Source: an uncultured Lachnospiraceae bacterium
GTDB taxonomy: Bacteria > Bacillota > Clostridia > Lachnospirales > Lachnospiraceae
DNA length: 64,000 nt
Reading direction: 5' to 3'
Assembly: GCA_900550475.1 (NCBI GenBank)
Contig: URSA01000007.1
Coordinates: 62,001 to 126,000 of the forward strand
The notes beneath the pieces were generated by a model. That model was not told the DNA's origin. It worked only from the letters and a program-made list of their open reading frames with translations, and searched no databases. The position numbers and the translations under genes are program-made. Below are positions 27,116-35,621 of this stretch, one piece after another; position 1 is the first letter of the stretch, and each line of letters starts with the position of its first letter.

Positions 27116-28807
27116 TTGGAACAGAAGAGGATCAGGTGGTCGCTGTTTATCGGCTCGGCGCTCACCGTTATGCTGACAATGGGCTTTTTGTGGATATTGA
27201 ACAGCAATGACTCGCCGCAGCTACAGCATATGCTGGGACTTTGCATCTTGATTTTGGGCGGAAGCGCGGTGGTCTCCCTTTTCTTCTTTTTCTGGAAGGG
27301 ACCCGTTTTCCATATCAGGGGACGGATCGAAAGCGGAAATATCATGGCGATGCTGATCGCCGTGCTGGTTGTGATCCAGCTTGCATTTGCGTTTGCCGCG
27401 TACTTCCAGAAGGAGCAGTATCTTCGGTTTGAATTGTATGACCGGCATCTGGATGAGGCGGTGATCCGTGCGGAGCTTTGGAGCACGGCGGTGGATCTGG
27501 TGACGACGCTGGTGATCTCCGTCTTTTTTTCAGTGGAGATTGTCTGGCTGATGATCAAGCTTACGACGGAGCGCAAACAGCAGGAGGACAGAATACAGCC
27601 CACGGCGCTGTCCTATGTGCGGCAGATCGCCTTTGTGTTCTATTTTGCGTCGAGATTATCTTCCGCGTTTATCCCCATCATGGCAAAGAGCTTCGGTGAA
27701 ACCTTCCTTGGCATGAGCGCCAACGGCGCGGCGGCACTTCCGCAATCTGCGGAAACCCTGCTCACCTGTGCGGCAATCTTCATCACCACGGAGATCCTTA
27801 CCAGAAAGGGCTGGAAGCTGCCGTTCGGGATCGGACTGCTTCTGGTGGCGCTGGGCACCTTCCTTTCTGCAATTTCCCCGACGCTTCCGATATTTATCGG
27901 CGCGCGTGCGGTGGTGGGTCTCGGCTACGGCTTCTGCTGGATGACGCTCCGAAACCTTGCGCTGTTCGGGAAAAATGACAGCGAGCAGGCATGGGGCTTC
28001 TCCATGCTGAATGCGGGACTGTATGCGGGAATGAACTGCGGTTCCTCCTTAGGCGCTATTTTAGCGGAAAAGTTCGGCTATCAGAATGTATTTTTCATGG
28101 CGGCGGCGCTGACCCTTTTTTGCAGCTTTATGATTATCCGCATGGAAAACGCGGTGCTTCAGAAAAAGGAGGAGACGGTCATAAAGGAGAAAGTCCGGGA
28201 GGGCTTTTCCGTGTGGGACAAATTACAGGTGGTCAGCTTTTCGGTATTTATGATCGCGCCCTCCTGTATCGTCGCCTCTTATCTGGGATATTTTCTGCCC
28301 CTCTACTTCGAGAGCATCGGCAGGGGCGTTGCGGATGTGGGAAGAGCGCAGCTGTTGTACGGCGTGATTATCGTCTATGTGGGGCCTAAGCTCTCAAAGC
28401 TGCTCATCGAGCGGGACAAAAAGCTGATCACTTCCAACTATATATACAATCTGCTCTTTTCGGCAGGACTGCTGCTGGTGGGCTGCTTCGGCGGCATGAC
28501 CACCGCGATTATCGCGGTGCTGTGTCTTGCCGTGGGTGACAGCTTCGGTTTCAGCGTCCAGAACAACTATTTTCTGGCACTGCCCTCGGTAAAACGCATG
28601 GGAGCCAGCGAATCCCTGTCCTATCTGAGCTTTTTGAAAAAGATCACCGAGATGCTTGGCCCCACCATGTTTGCACTGGTGATCGCCTTAGGCTACGAGC
28701 GGGGCGTGCGTCTGATGGGAATTGTGTTTATAGCGGCTGTGGCAGTATTCTTTGTGACACAGCTTGTATATAAGAAAATGAAGGGACAGGAGGATAAGGC
28801 AGGTTGA
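27116..28807 (+). CDS. MFS-like integral membrane protein with extra N-terminal four-helix region
   Basis: 563 aa, TTG start with GGGAGG 10 bases upstream. I count about 16 hydrophobic segments: four in the first 150 residues with an extracytoplasmic segment between the third and fourth, then a 12-helix major-facilitator-like core (FVFYFASRLSSAFIPIMAKS, FIGARAVVGLGYGFCWMTLR, GLYAGMNCGSSLGAIL, GDSFGFSVQNNYFLAL). The MFS core resembles drug/proton antiporters but substrate cannot be inferred. It is translationally coupled to the next gene by a TTGA overlap. A transporter inside an injection-system operon is uncommon; self-protection, signal uptake or membrane anchoring are possibilities. Confidence 0.75.
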   Translation: MEQKRIRWSLFIGSALTVMLTMGFLWILNSNDSPQLQHMLGLCILILGGSAVVSLFFFFWKGPVFHIRGRIESGNIMAMLIAVLVVIQLAFAFAAYFQKEQYLRFELYDRHLDEAVIRAELWSTAVDLVTTLVISVFFSVEIVWLMIKLTTERKQQEDRIQPTALSYVRQIAFVFYFASRLSSAFIPIMAKSFGETFLGMSANGAAALPQSAETLLTCAAIFITTEILTRKGWKLPFGIGLLLVALGTFLSAISPTLPIFIGARAVVGLGYGFCWMTLRNLALFGKNDSEQAWGFSMLNAGLYAGMNCGSSLGAILAEKFGYQNVFFMAAALTLFCSFMIIRMENAVLQKKEETVIKEKVREGFSVWDKLQVVSFSVFMIAPSCIVASYLGYFLPLYFESIGRGVADVGRAQLLYGVIIVYVGPKLSKLLIERDKKLITSNYIYNLLFSAGLLLVGCFGGMTTAIIAVLCLAVGDSFGFSVQNNYFLALPSVKRMGASESLSYLSFLKKITEMLGPTMFALVIALGYERGVRLMGIVFIAAVAVFFVTQLVYKKMKGQEDKAG

Positions 28808-29748
28808 AAGTAGCAATTGTATATGGCGGGTATTCCAGTGAAAAGGATGCTTCCACCGAAAATGCACATTACATAAACGAGGCACTGAAGGAGTGTGGCT
28901 ACGAGACGCACATGGTTCCCTACGGAAAGAATCTGGTGGGAACGCTGCGGTCGCTTGACACTGATATGGTGTATGTCTGCGTGCAGGGAAAAGGGCATGG
29001 GGACGGAACCATACAGGCGATTCTGGAGCAGGAGGGAATCCCGTTTACGGGAAGCGGCTCCCATGCGGCGGCGATCATCAACGACAAGATCCTCTGCAAG
29101 CTCCTGTTCGACCGCTGCGGCATCAGGACGCCGAGGTGGCAGATGCTGACAAAGGAAGAATTTGACAAAGGAGCCTTCGATGCGGACGGATTCGGCTATC
29201 CCTTCGTGGCAAAAGCTCCCTCCGAGGGTGGCAGCTTCGGAATTGCCCTCATCCGCAATAAGCAGGAGCTTTCCAGAATAAACGAAGTGTTTTCCTACGA
29301 ATCCCCCATTCTGATCGAGGAATTTGTACCAGGCTCCTTCTACACGGTGGGTATTTTAGAGCGGGACGGAGAAATCACAGCGTTTCCCTGTGTGAAGGGC
29401 GTGGAGATACAGGACGGCAGGGATATGGATGACCCGGAGAGCCTCAAGGTATTTACCGGGGACTACGGCGTGAGGGAGGCGGATCTGCCCGGGGAGCTGC
29501 TCTCGCAGATGGCTGATATGGCAAAAAAAATATTCCGGCTCACCGGAGCGGAGGATGTGGCGCGCATTGACTTTATGGTATCGGAAAAAGACGGGCTTCC
29601 CTATACGCTGGAGATCAACGCCGTGCCGGGATTGAAGCCGAGAAGCCTTCTGCCCGGAGAGGCGAGGGCGGCAAAGCTGTCCTACCGGGAACTGGTGGAG
29701 GGAATCTTACTTTCCGCATGGAAAAAGACGAAAGCGGGGGAGAAATAA
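28804..29748 (+). CDS. D-alanine-D-alanine ligase-like ATP-grasp enzyme
   Basis: 314 aa, TTG start overlapping the previous stop (TTGA); AGGA 6-10 bases upstream. The fold is visible throughout: VAIVYGGYSSEKDASTENA, IPFTGSGSHAAAIINDKILC, FVAKAPSEGGSFGIALI, PILIEEFVPGSFYTVGI, ARIDFMVSEKDGLPYTLEIN and AVPGLKPRSLLP, covering the Mg/ATP-binding and D-Ala-binding segments of Ddl. Length is close to normal Ddl. Its placement among injection-system genes suggests a dedicated peptide- or peptidoglycan-precursor ligase (or small-molecule maker), rather than the housekeeping Ddl; substrate unknown. Confidence 0.8.
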   Translation: MKVAIVYGGYSSEKDASTENAHYINEALKECGYETHMVPYGKNLVGTLRSLDTDMVYVCVQGKGHGDGTIQAILEQEGIPFTGSGSHAAAIINDKILCKLLFDRCGIRTPRWQMLTKEEFDKGAFDADGFGYPFVAKAPSEGGSFGIALIRNKQELSRINEVFSYESPILIEEFVPGSFYTVGILERDGEITAFPCVKGVEIQDGRDMDDPESLKVFTGDYGVREADLPGELLSQMADMAKKIFRLTGAEDVARIDFMVSEKDGLPYTLEINAVPGLKPRSLLPGEARAAKLSYRELVEGILLSAWKKTKAGEK

Positions 29749-29751
29749 AAA

Positions 29752-31860
29752 ATGTTCAAAAACATGAAAATCGGAATTAAAATTCTGCTGGTTATTCTCC
29801 TGATGTCTCTGGGAACCCTGATGATTATATCCATCAATTCCTACATGCAGATGATGAGGCTGACCAATGAGTTTCAGGATGTGAACACCACGCTGGGAAA
29901 CACCGCGTCTGAGGACAGCAAGCTGGCATTGCAGTCCCAGATGGAGGGCAACCTAGGAAGGATTGCCGTAAAACAGGCGCAAATTTCCAATGAGAAGCTG
30001 ATCAGGCTCCGGAACACCATCGACTGCGCGGCTGCCTATATCAGCAACCTGTACGCAAACGAATCCGAGTTTCCCGGACATTCCCTGCCCCTGCCCTACG
30101 AGACGGAGGATGGTGTCGCCTGCTCCAAATACATGCTTGCCCCGGGAGTGGAAAATACAGCCCGGCTGCAAAGGGAAGTCAGGCTTTTATCAAACTGTGA
30201 GTACATATTTGCACCGGAGCTGGAAAACAATTCCATGATGGACAATATCTATCTGGGAACCAATGACGGAATCTACTACCGGTATTCCAGATCCAACCTC
30301 TACAATGCGGACTACGATCCCCGTCAGAGAGACTGGTTTATCACGGCGTCCAGGGAAACTGATTCCATCTGGATGGATACCTATAAAGACTTTTACGGAA
30401 AACTCTGCGTGACCTGCTCCCGAAGCTTTACGGGCGAGGACGGCAAGATTAAGGGCGTGGTGTCCATGGACATTACCGTTCAGGATATGCTGGATGAGAT
30501 CGTGTCAACCAAGATCGGCGAGAGCGGCTGTGCCTTCGTGCTGGACCCCAACCTTACGTTTCTGGCACACCCCGATTTTATGAAGGAGGATTTCGACCAG
30601 CAGCTTGGCAGCCATATCGAGGGAGATGCGGCAATTCTGGATACAATCCGGGACAACGACTCCGGCGTGGTGCAGGCGCAGCTCGACGGCGTGGACAGCT
30701 ACATAGCATACGCAACGCTGGAGGAGACCGGATGGAAGCTGTGTATCTCTATCGATGTGAATGAGGTCATTGCGCCCTCCATCGCCACCAAGCAGGAGAT
30801 CGATGACATCACGGCGGATGCCCAGCAGATGGTGAGCAAGACGCTCTCCAACGTGATGATCCGCTTTATCATCTTCTTTGCACTGGTGGGAATGATCGTC
30901 ATTATGATCTCCTTTGCGGTGGCGGGAACCATCACCAGACCCATTCAGGAGCTGGCGCAGAATGTGGAGAAGATCGGACAGGGAAATCTGGATGTGCGGA
31001 TGAAGGTGGAATCCGGTGACGAGGTTGGAGAGCTGGCGCAGACCTTCAACGAGATGCTTTCGGATCTGCAGCTGTACATCAAGAATCTGTCGGAGGTGAC
31101 GGCGGAGAAGGAGAGGATCGGCGCGGAGCTGGATGTGGCAACCAACATCCAGGCAAGCATGCTTCCCTGCATTTTCCCCGCGTTCCCGGAGCATAAGGAG
31201 ATCGACATTTACGCTTCGATGGATCCGGCAAAGGAGGTCGGCGGAGACTTCTACGACTTCTTCTTAGTGGGAAAAGACCGTCTGGCGCTGGTGATGGCGG
31301 ATGTGTCCGGAAAGGGCGTTCCGGCGGCGCTGTTTATGGTGATTGCAAAGACGCTCATCAAGAACCGGGCGCAGCTCGGGGAGGAACCCGCGGTGGTTCT
31401 GGAGAGAGTCAACAACCAGTTGTGCGAGAACAACGAGGCGGATATGTTTGTCACGGTATGGCTCGGCATCTACGAGCTTTCCACAGGCAGGCTGACCTAT
31501 ACAAACGCCGGTCACGAATGTCCGGCGGTGATGCGTGCAGGCGGAAGCTACGAGCTGATCCGGGAGAGCCACGATTTTGTGGTCGGCGCCATGGAGGGTA
31601 TGCCGTATACCCGGCATGAGATCACGCTGTACCCGGGCGATAAGCTGTTCTTGTATACGGACGGTGTGCCGGAGGCCACAAACGCGCAAGAGGAGCTGTT
31701 CGGAGAGGACAGGATGCTGACGGCGCTGAACCGCTGCCCGGATATAACGCCGAAGCAGACACTGGCAGAGGTAAAGAAGGATATCGATGAATTTGTGGGC
31801 GAGGCGCCGCAGTTTGACGACCTGACCATGCTTGCATTTGAAGTCAGAACAAGAGAATAG
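29752..31860 (+). CDS. Membrane sensor phosphatase: Cache-HAMP-SpoIIE (PP2C, RsbU-like)
   Basis: 702 aa. One membrane helix near 9-28, a large extracytoplasmic double-Cache-like domain (YYRYSRSNLYNADYDPRQRD, WFITASRETDSIWMDTYKD, ITVQDMLDEIV), a second helix (about 370-392), a HAMP segment with ITRPIQELAQNVEKIGQGNL, a short coiled coil and a SpoIIE/PP2C phosphatase. Phosphatase metal motifs are intact: DPAKEVGGDFYDFF, DVSGKGVPAALFMV, LYTDGVPEATN and FDDLTMLAFEV. It should sense a small extracellular ligand and dephosphorylate the STAS protein encoded just downstream. Confidence 0.93.
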   Translation: MFKNMKIGIKILLVILLMSLGTLMIISINSYMQMMRLTNEFQDVNTTLGNTASEDSKLALQSQMEGNLGRIAVKQAQISNEKLIRLRNTIDCAAAYISNLYANESEFPGHSLPLPYETEDGVACSKYMLAPGVENTARLQREVRLLSNCEYIFAPELENNSMMDNIYLGTNDGIYYRYSRSNLYNADYDPRQRDWFITASRETDSIWMDTYKDFYGKLCVTCSRSFTGEDGKIKGVVSMDITVQDMLDEIVSTKIGESGCAFVLDPNLTFLAHPDFMKEDFDQQLGSHIEGDAAILDTIRDNDSGVVQAQLDGVDSYIAYATLEETGWKLCISIDVNEVIAPSIATKQEIDDITADAQQMVSKTLSNVMIRFIIFFALVGMIVIMISFAVAGTITRPIQELAQNVEKIGQGNLDVRMKVESGDEVGELAQTFNEMLSDLQLYIKNLSEVTAEKERIGAELDVATNIQASMLPCIFPAFPEHKEIDIYASMDPAKEVGGDFYDFFLVGKDRLALVMADVSGKGVPAALFMVIAKTLIKNRAQLGEEPAVVLERVNNQLCENNEADMFVTVWLGIYELSTGRLTYTNAGHECPAVMRAGGSYELIRESHDFVVGAMEGMPYTRHEITLYPGDKLFLYTDGVPEATNAQEELFGEDRMLTALNRCPDITPKQTLAEVKKDIDEFVGEAPQFDDLTMLAFEVRTRE

Positions 31861-31877
31861 GAAGAGAGGGAAAAAGA

Positions 31878-32177
31878 ATGAATGTAATTGCAACGGATTG
31901 TGAAACCTATATGAGACTGATGGTGGACGGAAGAGTGGACACCAACACCAGTCCCCAGCTTCAGCAGGCGATTCTGAATGCCTTTCAGAAACAGAAGGAC
32001 GTGGTGGTGGACTTTCTCAATGTGCCGTACATTTCCAGTGCGGGACTGCGCGCCCTTCTGATCGGACAGAAAACAGCCGCCTCCAAGGGCGGAAGCATGA
32101 AACTGACAAACGTGTCGGATGTTGTGATGAACGTTCTGGAGATGTCAGGCTTCAGCAAAATACTTGTGATCGAATAA
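31878..32177 (+). CDS. STAS-domain anti-sigma-factor antagonist (RsbV/SpoIIAA-like)
   Basis: 99 aa. VDGRVDTNTSPQLQQAI, KDVVVDFLNVPYISSAGLRA and LTNVSDVVMNVLEMSGFSKI are the STAS landmarks; the Ser of the S-A-G-L motif (about residue 54) is the expected phospho-acceptor. Dephosphorylation by the upstream SpoIIE protein would free it to bind the RsbW-like kinase at 32846. AGAGAGGGAA site upstream; stop is 3 bases before the next gene. Confidence 0.93.
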   Translation: MNVIATDCETYMRLMVDGRVDTNTSPQLQQAILNAFQKQKDVVVDFLNVPYISSAGLRALLIGQKTAASKGGSMKLTNVSDVVMNVLEMSGFSKILVIE

Positions 32178-32180
32178 AAC

Positions 32181-32843
32181 ATGATACGGTTTGAGAATGT
32201 TACCAAGACATTTGCGGATACACAGCAAACCGCCCTGTCGCAGGTGAGTTTTCACATCCTGCCCGGGGAGATGGCATTTGTTATGGGGAAGAGCGGTTCG
32301 GGAAAAACCACACTGATGCGGCTCCTGCTCCGGGAACTGATCGCGGATGAAGGAACCGTGTGGGTGAACGGACAGGACATTGGAAAGCTGAAACGGGACA
32401 AAATCCCGGTTTACCGCAGACGGATCGGCTTTGTGTTTCAGGATTTCAGACTCATGCATGACCGGACGGTCTATGAGAATGTAGCGATCGTGAAGCGCGT
32501 TGCGGGTGCGAAGGAGAGGGATACCCGGACGCAGGTGGCAATGGCGCTGCGCGTGGTGGGCATGGACGGCGCGTATGACAGACCGGTATCGGAGCTCTCC
32601 GGCGGGGAACAGCAGAAGGTCTGCGTGGCGAGAGCCATTGTGGGCAATCCGTACTGTATGCTGGCGGACGAACCCACCGGAAATCTGGATCCGAAGCAGG
32701 CGCGGGAGATCATGCTGTTGTTTGAAAGGATCAATTTTCTCGGCATCACGACGCTGATCGCCACCCATGACAGGGACGCCATTGAGGGCATGGAGCACAG
32801 AAAACTGTATCTGACGGATGGAACATTATACAGTGGGGAGTAA
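32181..32843 (+). CDS. Orphan FtsE-like ABC ATPase
   Basis: 220 aa. Walker A GKSGSGKT (36-43), Q-loop FVFQDFRLMHDRTVYENVA, signature LSGGEQQKVCVARAIV, Walker B CMLADEPTGNLD and switch ATHD are all present. The sequence is closest in style to FtsE (MIRFENVTKTF; IPVYRRRIGFVFQDFRLM). No FtsX-like permease follows or precedes it in the window; it is inserted between the STAS and RsbW-like genes. It may work with a distant FtsX to control wall hydrolysis or have been co-opted as a regulator of the injection system. Confidence 0.85.
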   Translation: MIRFENVTKTFADTQQTALSQVSFHILPGEMAFVMGKSGSGKTTLMRLLLRELIADEGTVWVNGQDIGKLKRDKIPVYRRRIGFVFQDFRLMHDRTVYENVAIVKRVAGAKERDTRTQVAMALRVVGMDGAYDRPVSELSGGEQQKVCVARAIVGNPYCMLADEPTGNLDPKQAREIMLLFERINFLGITTLIATHDRDAIEGMEHRKLYLTDGTLYSGE

Positions 32844-32845
32844 AC

Positions 32846-33265
32846 ATGGAGGACGCTATCATCAAAAAGACAATCGAGCTGGAAGCGCAGAAGGAAGAGC
32901 TGGATAAGCTTCTGGAAATTATAGAGACGGATCTGGAGAGCGTCGGCTGCCCTCCGGAGAAAATGACGGTGACGGCGATCTGCGCGGAGGAAATCTTTGT
33001 AAACATCGCAAGCTATGCTTACGGGGACGAACCGGGAGAGGCGTGGATCGACGAGGAGATTGAAAAGGGAAGGATTTCCCTGTGCTTTCAGGATTGCGGA
33101 AAGCCGTACAATCCCTTGGAAAAAGAGGATCCCGACACCACCCTTTCCGCGGAGGAGAGGCAGATCGGCGGGCTCGGCATATTCATGGTGAAGAATATGA
33201 TGGACACGGTGACATATGAATACAGGGAAGGCAGGAACAGACTTACCATGACGCTTTCATGGTAG
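32846..33265 (+). CDS. RsbW-like anti-sigma serine kinase (HATPase_c)
   Basis: 139 aa. GHKL motifs: N-box CAEEIFVNIASYAYG, G1 FQDCGKPYNPL and G2 GGLGIFMVKNMMD with a final RLTMTLSW strand. It is expected to phosphorylate the STAS protein at 31878 and sequester either a sigma factor or a local target. No sigma-factor gene is present in the window, so the output may be direct (for example on the AAA protein that follows) or a distant sigma factor. Starts 2 bases after the FtsE-like stop. Confidence 0.9.
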   Translation: MEDAIIKKTIELEAQKEELDKLLEIIETDLESVGCPPEKMTVTAICAEEIFVNIASYAYGDEPGEAWIDEEIEKGRISLCFQDCGKPYNPLEKEDPDTTLSAEERQIGGLGIFMVKNMMDTVTYEYREGRNRLTMTLSW

Positions 33266-33279
33266 CGGGGAAGACGAGG

Positions 33280-35598
33280 ATGAGCATGAACAACAGATTC
33301 AATGAGGATTTGCGAAAAACACCCTTCGGCAGCTATGAAGAATATATGGATTATGTCTTTGCGTGTGTGAACACAAGGCTTGCCGACTACATCAAGACCC
33401 TGATGGGAAAATATGCCGCAGGGCAGGGACAGTACAAGAACATAATGTACCCGGACATCGAGATTGCCTACAATCTGTGTAATGACCGGGTGGTACAGTT
33501 TTCCGCGCCGGAGAGCGGGGAGGAAGCAGAGACGGGTACTGCCAAGGCACAGGAGAGCATGGATGATGAAATGCTGGAGCTTCTGGGCGCTCTGAGCGAG
33601 GAGAGCCATGCGGAGAGCCAGAAGGCACAGGAGGGAGAGGATCTGCATGTGGAGGAGATGCTTGCCTTCGTTGACGAGCGCATCGCGCTGACGGAGGCGG
33701 AGGAATATCCCTTCTACCGGCTGTGTAAGAAGCTTTCGTTTGACCACTTTACCACATTTGCGCTTGCGGCTGCCCTGCTGTCCTCCACACAGACCAGCTA
33801 TGCTTCCGTATTCCAGATCGTGAACGAGAACGCTTCCCTGACGGCACCCACGGTGGAATCCGCCGCCAGACTGTATTTCGGAAAGGAATTTTCCATCACC
33901 GCCGCCTCCGGGCACATGTCGGTGTGTCTGGAGAATCTGCAGCCGATCATGGATCTGCGTGTCAATTCCAATATGCCGTTTTCCACGGTCCTGACGCCGG
34001 ATAAGAGAATCATCGACTTTCTCTTTGGCAAGAATCCCCTGCGTCTTGACGAAAACTATCAGCGTTTCTTCCATATGCTGACGGACGACAAGGAGCTTGA
34101 CCCCATCATGGCAAACACCACCCAGCTTGAGGCAATGGAGATCTCCTATGAGCAGGGCGTGCGCATCTTCAGCTGGTACGGGGACGAGGGCAGCGGACGC
34201 AAATTCTTTATCAGGCAGTTCTGCAAAAAGAAGGGCATCCGGGCAATCACCTTAAACTGCAAGAAATTGTTCGTCTATGACTTCGCCTTTGTGGAGAAGG
34301 CGCTCTGGGCGGTGCGCAGGGAATGTATCTTCACGGACGCCTGCTGCTGTCTGAATGAGCTGGATTACAGGGAGGACGAAAAGGAAAAATACATAGGCTA
34401 CATGGATCTGGCGGTTTCCAGATTGCAGGAGCATGACATCCTGATCTTTTTGATGAGCCGGGAGAAGCTGCCCTTAAAGAGCGTGACCGACATGGAATTT
34501 ACGGAGCTTGAGCTTCCCACGCCGGGCAATCAGGAGAGGGAGGACTGTTGGCGATACTTTTCCAAGGAATACAGTCTGGACAAAGATGTGGAGCTGCCCG
34601 AGATGGCGACCAAGTTCCTGTTCACCCCGGGAAAGATCAAATCGGCGTTGAAGCAGGCAAAGAGCTTTTCCATTATGAACCATGAGATTCTGATCTCGAG
34701 GGCGAAGCTGTTTGAGGGCTGCTACAACCAGATGAGCTCGGAGCTGACCCAGAAGGCGACCAAGGTAAAGGCAAACTTTGGCTTTGAGGACATCGTCATG
34801 AATGCCAGCCAGAGGGAGACTCTGGAGCATGCCATCGACCAGATGAACTTCCGAAAGCAGGTGTACGACAACTGGAATTACACCAAGAAGTACCCCTACG
34901 GCAGAGGACTTTCCGTCCTGCTTTTCGGGGCGCCCGGTACAGGTAAGTCCATGTGTGCGCAGGTAATCGCCCATGAGCTGAATCTGGAATTGTACCGCGT
35001 GGATCTGTCCAAGGTTATCGACAAATATGTGGGTGAGACGGAAAAATCCATCTCCATGATCTTCCGCGAGGCGAAGAAATGTAATGTGGTGCTGTTCTTT
35101 GATGAGTGCGATACCCTGTTTGCAAAGAGATCCGACGACGGCGGCTCCAATCAGGCGTCCAACAACAATAAGACGGCGCTCCTGCTGCAGGAGGTGGAGG
35201 CGTATGACGGCGTTTCCGTGTTGGCAACCAACTACAAGCACAATATTGATCCTGCGTTCTTCAGACGTATGAAATATATCGTGGAATTTCAGTTCCCGGA
35301 TCCGGACACCAGAGAGATGCTGTGGCGTACCACGATCCCCAAGGGAACGCCGCTCGCGGATGATGTGGACATCCGTTTCCTCGCGGAACGGTTTGAGTTC
35401 GTGGGTGGTAATATCAAGAACTGTATCTTGAACGCCGCATTTCTTGCCGCCGCGGACGGCGACGGAAAAGAGGTCGGCATGAAGCATTATCTGATGGCGA
35501 TCAAGTACGAGTTTGTAAAGACCGGAAAGGTGTTTACCAGAGCCGATTTTGAGCCGTATGCTTACATGGTCGGTCTGGGAGATCAGGAAGAGGATTAA
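33280..35598 (+). CDS. Double-AAA ATPase of the eCIS (Afp15-related), copy 1
   Basis: 772 aa from ATG 33280; the in-frame ATG at 33259 lies inside the previous gene without a site. The N-terminal 250 residues are helical and acidic, followed by a degenerate P-loop region (SWYGDEGSGRKFFIRQF) and a C-terminal canonical AAA module: GAPGTGKSMCAQVI (Walker A, about 550), VVLFFDECDTLFAKR (Walker B), sensor VLATNY and RRMKYIVEF (arginine finger area). The region between the modules carries KIKSALKQAK sensor-2-like helices. AAA ATPases are standard eCIS genes whose exact role (assembly, loading) is unsettled. Paralogue of the gene at 44999. Confidence 0.9.
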   Translation: MSMNNRFNEDLRKTPFGSYEEYMDYVFACVNTRLADYIKTLMGKYAAGQGQYKNIMYPDIEIAYNLCNDRVVQFSAPESGEEAETGTAKAQESMDDEMLELLGALSEESHAESQKAQEGEDLHVEEMLAFVDERIALTEAEEYPFYRLCKKLSFDHFTTFALAAALLSSTQTSYASVFQIVNENASLTAPTVESAARLYFGKEFSITAASGHMSVCLENLQPIMDLRVNSNMPFSTVLTPDKRIIDFLFGKNPLRLDENYQRFFHMLTDDKELDPIMANTTQLEAMEISYEQGVRIFSWYGDEGSGRKFFIRQFCKKKGIRAITLNCKKLFVYDFAFVEKALWAVRRECIFTDACCCLNELDYREDEKEKYIGYMDLAVSRLQEHDILIFLMSREKLPLKSVTDMEFTELELPTPGNQEREDCWRYFSKEYSLDKDVELPEMATKFLFTPGKIKSALKQAKSFSIMNHEILISRAKLFEGCYNQMSSELTQKATKVKANFGFEDIVMNASQRETLEHAIDQMNFRKQVYDNWNYTKKYPYGRGLSVLLFGAPGTGKSMCAQVIAHELNLELYRVDLSKVIDKYVGETEKSISMIFREAKKCNVVLFFDECDTLFAKRSDDGGSNQASNNNKTALLLQEVEAYDGVSVLATNYKHNIDPAFFRRMKYIVEFQFPDPDTREMLWRTTIPKGTPLADDVDIRFLAERFEFVGGNIKNCILNAAFLAAADGDGKEVGMKHYLMAIKYEFVKTGKVFTRADFEPYAYMVGLGDQEED

Positions 35599-35621
35599 GA
35601 GTAAAAGGAAGGAGAAGCGGA

